Shown: one piece after another, positions 1 to 6,113 of the stretch | Position numbering within the stretch: the first letter of the stretch is position 1 | Layout: each line of letters begins with the position of its first letter | NCBI GenBank assembly: GCA_964642165.1 | Contig: CAZXOC010000183.1 | Location: 1-15,244, forward strand | Direction of reading: 5' to 3' | Source: CAYRVX01 sp964642165 | Lineage (GTDB): Bacteria > Planctomycetota > Phycisphaerae > SM23-33 | Length of the DNA: 15,244 bases | Made by a program: the position numbers and the translations under genes | Notes under the pieces: model-generated | What the model was told of the DNA's origin: nothing | Database searches by the model: none | What the model saw: the letters and a program-made list of their open reading frames with translations, nothing else

Positions 1-746
1 TGGGTGAACTCCGGCTGGCGGTCGGCGCGGAGGTCCTCGTCGCGGAAGCAGCGGACGATCTGGTAGTAGCGGTCGAGCCCGCCGACCATCAGGATCTGCT
101 TGAAGAGCTGCGGGCTCTGGGGCAGGGCGTAGAAGCAGCCCTGCTGGAGGCGGCTGGGCACGAGGAAGTCGCGCGCCCCCTCGGGGGTGGACTTGGTGAG
201 GAAGGGGGTCTCGACCTCGACGAAGCCGTCGTCGTCGAGGACGGCGCGCATGGTGCGGCAGATCCGGTGGCGCATGCGCAGCGCGCGGGTCATCTCCGAC
301 CGGCGCAGGTCGATGTAGCGGAAGCGCAGGCGCGTCTCCTCGGCGACGTCGGTGTACTCGTCCGGGCTGAGGGGGACGGGCTCGGAGCGGTTGAGGACCA
401 CGAGCTCGTGCCCGAGGACCTCGACCTGCCCCGTCGGGAGCTTGGGGTTCTCGCGGTCCGGGCCGCGCGAGCGGACGACGCCCGCGGCGGAGATGACCCA
501 CTCGTTCCGCAGCGACTGGGCGAGGTCGTACAGGGCGACCTGGGCGGGGTCGTTGGGGTCCTCGGGCAGGTCGTAGACGACCTGGGTGAGGCCGTCGCGG
601 TCGCGGAGGTCGATGAAGAGCACGCCGCCGTGATCGCGGTAGCTGCGGACCCACCCGCAGAGGCGGACGCGCCGGCCGATGTCGTCGGCGCGAAGCGCTC
701 CGCAGGAGTGCGTCCTCTTGAGTGCGTCGTCGCTGAACGGTTCCAT
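1..746 (-). CDS. aspS: Aspartyl-tRNA synthetase, N-terminal 248 residues (3' end of gene beyond window)
   Basis: Class IIb aminoacyl-tRNA synthetase that charges tRNA(Asp) with aspartate in the cytoplasm. The frame runs unbroken from ATG at 746 to the window edge. Residues about 15-115 form the OB-fold anticodon-binding domain (CGALRADDIGRRV, GWVRSYRDHGGVLFIDLRDR). The catalytic domain begins near 135 (YTDVAEETRLRFRYIDLRR), with motif 1 near 174-197 (GFVEVETPFLTKSTPEGARD) and motif 2 at 233-248 (CFRDEDLRADRQPEFT), where the window ends. The C-terminal half, with the bacterial insertion domain and motif 3, lies outside. The start is supported by GAGAGG at 757-752, 5 nt upstream of the ATG. Residue 39 is His in DHGG, where E. 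coli AspRS has Leu; His here is common in nondiscriminating enzymes that also charge tRNA(Asn). The family call is certain; the specificity is an inference. Confidence 0.97.
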   Translation of the reverse strand, partial: MEPFSDDALKRTHSCGALRADDIGRRVRLCGWVRSYRDHGGVLFIDLRDRDGLTQVVYDLPEDPNDPAQVALYDLAQSLRNEWVISAAGVVRSRGPDRENPKLPTGQVEVLGHELVVLNRSEPVPLSPDEYTDVAEETRLRFRYIDLRRSEMTRALRMRHRICRTMRAVLDDDGFVEVETPFLTKSTPEGARDFLVPSRLQQGCFYALPQSPQLFKQILMVGGLDRYYQIVRCFRDEDLRADRQPEFT

Positions 747-799
747 GGGCGCCTCTCGGTTGCGGACGTGCCGATGTGCGTCGGCAGGGCGAACGGTAC

Positions 800-827
800 A
801 GTCTAGCCGGTTTCCGGGGCGATGCAA
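800..827 (-). promoter_or_regulatory. Candidate sigma70 promoter for aspS
   Basis: On the minus strand TTGCAT (827-822), a 16 bp spacer and TAGACT (805-800) lie upstream of aspS. The predicted transcript start near 793 gives a leader of about 47 nt that includes the GAGAGG ribosome-binding site. Both boxes are only partial matches, so this is a modest call. Confidence 0.4.
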
Positions 828-901
828 CGTGCAGGGGCGCGCGGATTGGTGATAGGCCCCATTAGCGGGCCTGATACGTCGTGCCGGCCGGGGCGGCGTC
901 C

Positions 902-930
902 TTGCCGCGGGCACGCCGGCAGGGAATAAT
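902..930 (+). promoter_or_regulatory. Candidate promoter for the propeller/transglutaminase gene, nearly leaderless
   Basis: TTGCCG (902-907), an exact 17 bp spacer and AATAAT (925-930, five of six matches to TATAAT) precede the ATG at 940. The transcript would start near 937, leaving almost no leader. The purine stretch AGGGA at 921-925 could instead be a ribosome-binding site, but it sits 14 nt from the ATG, which is too far to be good. Confidence 0.35.
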
Positions 931-939
931 GCCTGCTCG

Positions 940-2796
940 ATGGACCGCCGTCGCGCCATCCCGGGCCGTGGGACACGAACCGCCCGACCGGTCCGTCTCC
1001 CTCCGCGCCCGGTCGCCAAGAGCCGCGCACGCCGGTGCCTGGGCGGCCTTCCCGCGCGATGCCTCCTGCTGGGCGCCTGGGCGCAGATTGCCCTCGCCGG
1101 CGAGGGCGCCCGCAGGCCCGTCGACTTCGGCCATCCGCCCGGCGGGGCCTCGTATGCGTTCGTCCGGGACGGGCGGCCCGGGCGGCCGGCAATCGTCCAG
1201 CCCGGCGGCGGGAAGCTCACGCCCGTGCTCGTGCGCCCCCTCGTGCCCAAGCGATACCCCGAGGAACTGGCGGACCAGGTCGTGCTCCCGTCGCCCGACC
1301 CCGATCCGGCCGGGCTTGCCTGGGACGGCTCGGCGCTGTGGGTGGCCGGCCGGAAGTCCAGGAGGATCTACCGCATCGATCCCGACTCCGGCACGGTCCG
1401 GGAGAGCTTCCCCTCGCCCGGGCGCTTCCCGACGTGTCTGGCCTGCGAGGGCCCGCGGCTCTGGCACAGCGACGCGCGGACGCGCAAGCTCTACTGCCTG
1501 GTCCGGGGGAAGGTCGTCCGGCAGTTCTCCCTCGACTGGGAGTGCGTGGGCGTGGCCGTCGGGCGCGACGGGCTGCTCGTGGGCGACTGGCAGAGCGACA
1601 AGCTGCGGGTGGTCTCCCCGCGGACCGGCAAGGTCACGCGGATCCTGAATGCCCCGGACAAGAACCTGTGGGGCCTGGCGGCCGACGGAGAGCATCTCTG
1701 GTGCGCTCGGGGCGACCGCCTGATCGTCCAGGACCGGCGGCGATGCCTGCCCGTCGGCGGCTTCGGCGTCGCGGGGCGCCGGCCGGATGCCCGACGCGTT
1801 TCCGGCCTGGACGTTGCCGGCGACTGGATCTGGTACGCCGACAACCTCCGGGGGCGGGTGGTGAAGCTCCGCAAGCCTGCCCATGGCCGGTCGATCGCCG
1901 CCGGGGGCATCGAGCGAGAGGCTACGTTCTGGATGAAGGTCCGGAACAAGAGCGGCCGCGACTGGGCACCGTTCCGCTTCCTGATGAACGTGCCCGTCTA
2001 CGAGATGCCCGGCCAGCGGTTCCTGAGCTACCGGATCGACCCGCCGCCCGTGGCGCACTACCGCGACCCGGACGGCAACCTTCACGCGCTGTATCGCCGG
2101 GAGCGTTTCCGGCCCTCGGATACGCTGCGCATCGAGGTTCGCGTTCGGCTCTGGTGCGCCGATCGGTGGACGTTCCTGGACCCGCGGCGCTGCGGGGGCC
2201 GGGTGCCCGACGGCCCGGCGCGGGTCTGCCGCGAGGGCTTCCCGGGCCAGCTCCCGCTGAAGGATGCCGACCTTCGGCGTTTCGCGCTGGCGGCCGCCAA
2301 GGGCGAGACCAACCCCTACTGGCGGCTGCGACGCGTCCACGACGCCCTGATCGACCGCGTCACGTATGCGCCGCCGCCGGACGAGTCGGTGGGGGGGCTC
2401 CTGAAGACGGGCAAGGGCCTGTGCCGCAACTTCTCGACCGCCCTCCAGGCCCTGGGGCGGATCGTCGAGGTCCCCGTTCTGGACGCGTGGGCGCCGCACC
2501 ACAACGTCGTCTGCGCGTACCTGCCGGGTGCGGGCTGGGCGTTCATCGAGGTGACGTCGAACAACGCCAAGGAGACGGCGAACCGGTGGCGCCGCAGCAT
2601 CTGGTTTGGCGGCCTGCCTCGCGGCCAGCTCACGACGGGCGTGCGAGGGGGCTCCGTCCTCCGCGGGGCGACCATCGACGGAGAGCCCTTCGTGAACAAG
2701 TGGCACTGCCGCGTCCCCAAGTCCCTGGCGGGCTTCTCCCACCAGGCCGACTGGAAGGTCCGCGACGCCCCAGCCGGGGCGACCACGCGGCCGTGA
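940..2796 (+). CDS. Secreted beta-propeller protein with C-terminal transglutaminase-like domain
   Basis: A 618-residue protein. Residues 1-40 are Arg-rich, followed by a hydrophobic stretch (CLLLGAWAQIALA, 41-53) with a possible signal-peptidase site after ALA-53, so export is likely. Residues about 120-315 hold at least five propeller-like repeats of the NHL/SMP-30 sort (GLAWDGSALWVAGRKS, GVAVGRDGLLVGDWQSDKL, GLAADGEHLWCARGDRL, GLDVAGDWIWYADN). A linking beta-rich stretch (325-410) precedes a transglutaminase-like papain-fold core at about 455-545. That core has Cys495 in GKGLCRNFSTALQALG, His521 in HHNVVCAYL, and Glu537 in GWAFIEVTSNN, where the family usually has Asp. It may be a protease or amidase rather than a crosslinker; no substrate can be named. 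ATG 940 is the only usual start codon before the hydrophobic segment. The gene diverges from aspS and converges with the next gene. Confidence 0.8.
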   Translation: MDRRRAIPGRGTRTARPVRLPPRPVAKSRARRCLGGLPARCLLLGAWAQIALAGEGARRPVDFGHPPGGASYAFVRDGRPGRPAIVQPGGGKLTPVLVRPLVPKRYPEELADQVVLPSPDPDPAGLAWDGSALWVAGRKSRRIYRIDPDSGTVRESFPSPGRFPTCLACEGPRLWHSDARTRKLYCLVRGKVVRQFSLDWECVGVAVGRDGLLVGDWQSDKLRVVSPRTGKVTRILNAPDKNLWGLAADGEHLWCARGDRLIVQDRRRCLPVGGFGVAGRRPDARRVSGLDVAGDWIWYADNLRGRVVKLRKPAHGRSIAAGGIEREATFWMKVRNKSGRDWAPFRFLMNVPVYEMPGQRFLSYRIDPPPVAHYRDPDGNLHALYRRERFRPSDTLRIEVRVRLWCADRWTFLDPRRCGGRVPDGPARVCREGFPGQLPLKDADLRRFALAAAKGETNPYWRLRRVHDALIDRVTYAPPPDESVGGLLKTGKGLCRNFSTALQALGRIVEVPVLDAWAPHHNVVCAYLPGAGWAFIEVTSNNAKETANRWRRSIWFGGLPRGQLTTGVRGGSVLRGATIDGEPFVNKWHCRVPKSLAGFSHQADWKVRDAPAGATTRP

Positions 2797-2808
2797 GCGA
2801 CCCACCCT

Positions 2809-2823
2809 CGGCTCCCCGAGCCG
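2809..2823. other. Small hairpin in convergent intergenic space
   Basis: CGGCT-CCCCG-AGCCG forms a 5 bp stem between the stop codons of two convergent genes (2796 and 2839). There is no T tract on either side, so it is at best a weak transcription-end signal. Confidence 0.2.
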
Positions 2824-2838
2824 GCGCGGAGCGGCGTG

Positions 2839-3129
2839 TCAGCCGGCGGGGTTCTCGATCCAGCGGCGGTAGCACGGGCCACAGAGGTGGATCGTCACGC
2901 GGCGGTAGACCTGGTCCATCAGCTCGCGTTCGGACATGTCGCGCATCTGCTCGAGGAGGCGTTCGATCTCGGCGGAGGGGTCGGTGGCGGCGAGCTCCTC
3001 GGCGGAGATGTTCGGCGGGGTCGGGTCGGCGAAGGCCTCGATGCGCGCGACGTAAAAGTCGCCGGCGCCCGGCTCGAGCACCGCGCCGCAACGGTGGCAG
3101 AACAGGTGGGTTTCCTCTTCGTGTGCCAT
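2839..3129 (-). CDS. Small two-CxxC protein, probably zinc-binding, unknown function
   Basis: A 96-residue protein with CHRC at 11-14 and CGPC at 83-86, spaced so that the two pairs could close one zinc site around a helical middle. The middle contains FYVARIEAFADPTPP (25-39) and an acidic helix (AEIERLLEQMRDMSERELMD, 53-72). It has no signal peptide or membrane segment. The ATG at 3129 is chosen because GAGAGGATTC lies directly upstream; a longer reading from 3429 runs through the aminotransferase coding sequence and is a shadow. It sits 56 bp downstream of the aminotransferase on the same strand and is probably cotranscribed. It resembles short proteins I associate with planctomycetes, but I cannot assign a function. 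Confidence 0.72.
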   Translation of the reverse strand: MAHEEETHLFCHRCGAVLEPGAGDFYVARIEAFADPTPPNISAEELAATDPSAEIERLLEQMRDMSERELMDQVYRRVTIHLCGPCYRRWIENPAG

Positions 3130-3185
3130 GAATCCTCTCGCCGCCCCGAGCAACCCAGGGGCGCGCGGGTGCCGCGCTGCCGCGT

Positions 3186-4370
3186 CTATCTCAGCAGCTC
3201 CTCCAGGCGGTCGAGGCCCTTGTCGATCTGTTCCATCGAGGTCGCGAAGCTCAAGCGGACGCAGCGGTCCTCGCCGAAAGGCTTGCCGGGCACGAGGGCG
3301 ACGTTGGCGGCCTCCAGGCACGCCTTGGCGAAGCTCATCGAGTCGGTGATCGGGACGTCGCCGAGCACGCGCCCGTAGTGGCTGCTGACGTCGGGGAAGA
3401 CGTAGAACGCCCCGGTGGGCACGAGGCACTCGACGCCGTCGAGGGCGTTGAGCCGCTCGGCGATGTGCAGGCCGCGGCGCTCGAACTCCTTGCGCATGGC
3501 CTCGACGGTCTCGTCGGCCTCGGGGGCGGTGTAGGCGGCCAGCGCCCCGGCCTGGGCGAAGCTGACGGGGTTGGTCGTCTCGTGGCTGAGCAGGCGCCCC
3601 ATGGCGGCGATGGCGTCCTCGGGCCCGGCGGCCCAGCCGATCCGCCAGCCGGTCATGGCGAACGTCTTGCTCAGCCCGTTGAAGGTGAGGGTCCGCTCGG
3701 GCAGGCGGGGATCGAGCGAGGCGAAGGACACGGCCTGCGTGTCGCCGAAGACGAGCTTCTCGTAGATCTCGTCGGAGAAGACGACGAGGTCGGTCTGGAG
3801 GACGGCCTCGGCCAGGTCGGCCAGTTCGCCGGGCGTGTAGGTCATGCCCGTCGGGTTGCAGGGGGAGTTGAGGAACAGGACCTTCGCGCCCTCGGCGGCG
3901 TCGAGGACCTGCCGGGGGGTGACCTTGAAGCCCCCCTCGGGGGTGGTCGGCAGCGCCACGGGCACGGCGCCCGCCAGGTGGGCCTGCTGCGGGTAGCTCA
4001 CCCAGTACGGCGCGGGGATGAGGGCCCGGTCGCCCGGGTCCAGCAGGGCCTGGCAGGCGGCGTAGAGGGCGTGCTTGGCGCCGAACGTGACGAGGACCTG
4101 GTCCGTTCCCACCTGGAGGCCGTTCTCACGCTCGAGCTTGCGCGCGATGGCCTGCTTGAGGGCCTCGGCCGACTGGGGGGTGTACTTGGTGTCGCGGGCG
4201 TTGAGGGCGGCCTTGGCGGCGTCCTTGATGAACGGCGGCGTGTCGAAGTCCGGCTCGCCGGCGCCGAAGCTCACCACTTCGCGGCCTTGGGCCCGGAGCT
4301 CGGCGGCGCGGGCGGTGATGGCAATCGTGGCGCTGGTCGGTGTGGACTGGATCCGCTCCGATAGCTCCAT
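3186..4370 (-). CDS. PLP-dependent class I aminotransferase (aspartate/prephenate aminotransferase type)
   Basis: A 394-residue fold-type I aminotransferase of the Thermus-like aspartate aminotransferase subgroup, moving an amino group between aspartate or another amino acid and a 2-oxo acid. Visible landmarks are the N-terminal PTSATIAITARAAELRAQGR (11-30), FGAGEPDFDTP (35-45), Trp123 in PYWVSYP, Asn172 in NSPCNPTG, Asp200 and Tyr203 in SDEIYEKL, the Schiff-base Lys235 in NGLSKTFAMTGWRIGW, and carboxylate-binding Arg372 in VRLSFATS. Length is normal and all key residues are present. The start is supported by GAGGAG 6 nt upstream. It has its own promoter (4428-4401) and probably shares a transcript with the small two-CxxC gene. 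Members of this subgroup may use aspartate, prephenate or both; the sequence alone does not settle which, so I give no symbol. Confidence 0.93.
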   Translation of the reverse strand: MELSERIQSTPTSATIAITARAAELRAQGREVVSFGAGEPDFDTPPFIKDAAKAALNARDTKYTPQSAEALKQAIARKLERENGLQVGTDQVLVTFGAKHALYAACQALLDPGDRALIPAPYWVSYPQQAHLAGAVPVALPTTPEGGFKVTPRQVLDAAEGAKVLFLNSPCNPTGMTYTPGELADLAEAVLQTDLVVFSDEIYEKLVFGDTQAVSFASLDPRLPERTLTFNGLSKTFAMTGWRIGWAAGPEDAIAAMGRLLSHETTNPVSFAQAGALAAYTAPEADETVEAMRKEFERRGLHIAERLNALDGVECLVPTGAFYVFPDVSSHYGRVLGDVPITDSMSFAKACLEAANVALVPGKPFGEDRCVRLSFATSMEQIDKGLDRLEELLR

Positions 4371-4400
4371 GTGTCTCTCCTCGTCCCGGGGGCCGCGTGT

Positions 4401-4428
4401 ACCTTAGCGGCGGCGGGCGGATTGTCAA
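4401..4428 (-). promoter_or_regulatory. Promoter of the aminotransferase gene
   Basis: On the minus strand a perfect TTGACA (4428-4423) is followed by a 16 bp spacer and TAAGGT (4406-4401). Transcription would start near 4394, giving a leader of about 24 nt that carries GAGGAG. The -35 is consensus; the -10 matches at only three positions. Confidence 0.55.
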
Positions 4429-4456
4429 ACGCGATCCGACGCGGCCGCCGCACCAC

Positions 4457-4485
4457 AAGAAGACGGGCGGTCGAGCTTCCGCCCG
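4457..4485 (-). terminator. Rho-independent terminator of the BRCT/coiled-coil gene
   Basis: On the minus strand CGGGCGG (4485-4479), an 8 nt loop and CCGCCCG (4470-4464) form a perfect 7 bp GC stem, followed at once by TCTTCTT (4463-4457). It lies 35 bp after the stop at 4520 and upstream of the aminotransferase promoter, which separates the two genes into distinct transcription units. Confidence 0.6.
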
Positions 4486-4519
4486 GCCGCCCGATGGGGT
4501 CCGTGGGGTTGGCGTGAGA

Positions 4520-5914
4520 TTACTCGGCCGACTCGGCCTTGGTGGGGACGTAGCCGACCAGGTCCAGGAACCGCTTGCCGCCCAGCTGGGGGATTTGGAG
4601 GCGCTTGGCCTGGTCCTCGACCTCCCGGTAGCGGTTGAAGGCCTTCAGGCGCTCGTTGTAGAGGTTCCAGACGCCGGGGGCGTCGGTATCGTCGGGCTTG
4701 CGTGGCCGGGCCGGCGGGTCGCCCAGGATCACGTAGTCCGTGTCGATGCTGACTTCCTTCATGATGCGTCCGCCGTAGCGGCGCACGAGGTCTTTGACGG
4801 CCTTGTTGCCGGCCATGGTCGGGTCCCCGGCGTTGTTGATGTCGAAGGCGCCCTCGACGATGAAGCTATAGGTCCGCAGGGCGTCGTAGACGACGTTGGC
4901 GACGAGGTCGCCGGCGATGATGGGGTTGTCCCTGGTCTGCTCGATGATCCGGCACTCGCTGACGTTCCCGCTGACGTTGGTGACCTCGATGACGGCCTTG
5001 CCCGCCCCGCTGTCCGGGATGCCCGTATACGGATAGACGGTGAACCGCAGGTCCTCGGTGACGCGGTCCTTGGCGCCGATATCCAGGTAGACCAGCCCTT
5101 CCTCGTTCAGGACCTGGCGGACCTTGCCGTCCGGGCGGCGGTACACCTTCGCCGTGTCGAGGGGCGTGCCGACCTTCGTCCGGTAGAGGTTCTCGTACTT
5201 CTTCTTCCACTTGTCCCGGTCCCGCGTCACCGTGCGGATCTCATCGTCCTGGGCCTTGGCCCGTTTGCTGATCTGGTCGGCGGAGTCCTGGTACTCCTTC
5301 TTCGCCAGGCCGAGGCTCTTGGTGTGGCTCTCCTCGAACTTCTGAAACTTCTGGAGGAGGCTGGCGAGCTCCTGGTCCTTCTGCCCGCTCTTGGTGGCGA
5401 AGTCGGCCTGGGTGTCGGCCAGGTCCTTCTTGGCCTTGGCCAGGTCGTCCTGGAGCTTGGTCTTGTCGGCCTGGAGCTTGGCGATCTCGTTGTCCTTGAC
5501 GGCCAGACGCTTGTGGAAGTCGACCATGTGCTGAACGAGCCCGCGCCGCACCGGCGGCTTGACCTCCTGGAAGGTCTTCTCGATCTCGCTCTTGGCATCC
5601 AGGAAGGGCGTGTTCGGCATGCCGGTGATGGCGTCGGCCAGTTGCGAGATCTGGCCGAAGAGCTGCCCCACCACGGTCTTGCGCAGGCCGCCGCGGGACT
5701 TGCGGTACTCCTTGACCATTTCCTTGACGTCGTTCCGGTTGAGCTGCTCGCTGTTGGCCAACTGGCTCCTCTGCGCGCGGGCACGCTCGAGGCTGTCGTT
5801 CGCCGTGTTGTACCGCGTGAAGAACAGAACGGCCATCACCGTGGCGATCACGAACAGCAGGGCGAGAACGATGGCCAGGTAGGGGGGCGTGCGCGGCTGG
5901 ACTACGCGTGCCAT
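4520..5914 (-). CDS. Membrane-anchored coiled-coil protein with C-terminal BRCT-like domain
   Basis: A 464-residue protein. One membrane segment at about 12-32 (YLAIVLALLFVIATVMAVLF) has no cleavage motif after it; the basic N terminus suggests N-inside, with the bulk outside the cytoplasmic membrane. Charged helices with heptad character cover about 35-75 and 130-245 (KDNEIAKLQADKTKLQDDLA). Residues about 255-345 are beta-rich (EEGLVYLDIGAKDRVTEDLR, then IAGDLVANVVYD), like SH3-type domains that follow coiled coils. Residues 349-455 read as a BRCT-like domain: YSFIVEGAFD, a helix ending in YGGRIMKEV, DTDYVILGDPPARP, a short insertion, then AKRLQIPQLGGKRFLDLVGY, which resembles the last helix of the NAD-dependent DNA ligase BRCT. 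No catalytic motif is present, so a scaffold or envelope-organising role is possible. The start has AGAGGAG 7 nt upstream. The domain call is by eye. Confidence 0.82.
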   Translation of the reverse strand: MARVVQPRTPPYLAIVLALLFVIATVMAVLFFTRYNTANDSLERARAQRSQLANSEQLNRNDVKEMVKEYRKSRGGLRKTVVGQLFGQISQLADAITGMPNTPFLDAKSEIEKTFQEVKPPVRRGLVQHMVDFHKRLAVKDNEIAKLQADKTKLQDDLAKAKKDLADTQADFATKSGQKDQELASLLQKFQKFEESHTKSLGLAKKEYQDSADQISKRAKAQDDEIRTVTRDRDKWKKKYENLYRTKVGTPLDTAKVYRRPDGKVRQVLNEEGLVYLDIGAKDRVTEDLRFTVYPYTGIPDSGAGKAVIEVTNVSGNVSECRIIEQTRDNPIIAGDLVANVVYDALRTYSFIVEGAFDINNAGDPTMAGNKAVKDLVRRYGGRIMKEVSIDTDYVILGDPPARPRKPDDTDAPGVWNLYNERLKAFNRYREVEDQAKRLQIPQLGGKRFLDLVGYVPTKAESAE

Positions 5915-6003
5915 GGGTCAACTCCTCTTCAAGGACATCACCGTTTCTTCGACGAACCGCGCCGGACCGATTCGGCCTGGCGGTGTGAACGCGTGCCGCG
6001 AGG

Positions 6004-6029
6004 CTGGCGGCCCGGGCAGCGCCCGCCAG
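6004..6029 (-). other. Leader hairpin upstream of the BRCT/coiled-coil gene
   Basis: CTGGCGG (6004-6010) and CCGCCAG (6023-6029) form a perfect 7 bp stem with a 12 nt loop. It lies within the predicted transcript, between the promoter at 6083-6055 and the ATG at 5914, and has no U tract. It could be a stabilising or regulatory leader structure. Confidence 0.35.
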
Positions 6030-6054
6030 GGGCGCACCCGACCCACCGGCATCA

Positions 6055-6083
6055 AGTATGGCCGGAATCGGCGGCGATCTCAA
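6055..6083 (-). promoter_or_regulatory. Promoter of the BRCT/coiled-coil gene
   Basis: On the minus strand TTGAGA (6083-6078), a 17 bp spacer and CATACT (6060-6055) match sigma70 boxes at five and four positions. It lies only about 30 bp after the gatB stop codon. The transcript would carry a leader of about 130 nt, long for this window. Confidence 0.55.
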
Positions 6084-6113
6084 GTCGGTTTTTGCCGCCA
6101 ATCCGCCGGGGCG

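Noticed and set aside
883..898. A 16 bp sequence, gccggccggggcggcg, repeated at 10639-10654
   Set aside because: Pure G/C, in unrelated intergenic places with no extended similarity; expected by chance at this composition.
862..2805. A long open frame on the minus strand opposite the propeller/transglutaminase gene, and another at 1035-3131 on the plus strand
   Set aside because: Both are Pro/Arg/Ala-rich shadow readings caused by high GC. The 940-2796 frame has a signal-like segment, propeller repeats and a Cys-His core.
6077..6106. Possible gatB terminator (GGCGGC/GCCGCC stem with AAAAA in the loop)
   Set aside because: The loop is about 18 nt, there is no T tract after the stem, and the loop contains the -35 of the next gene's promoter.
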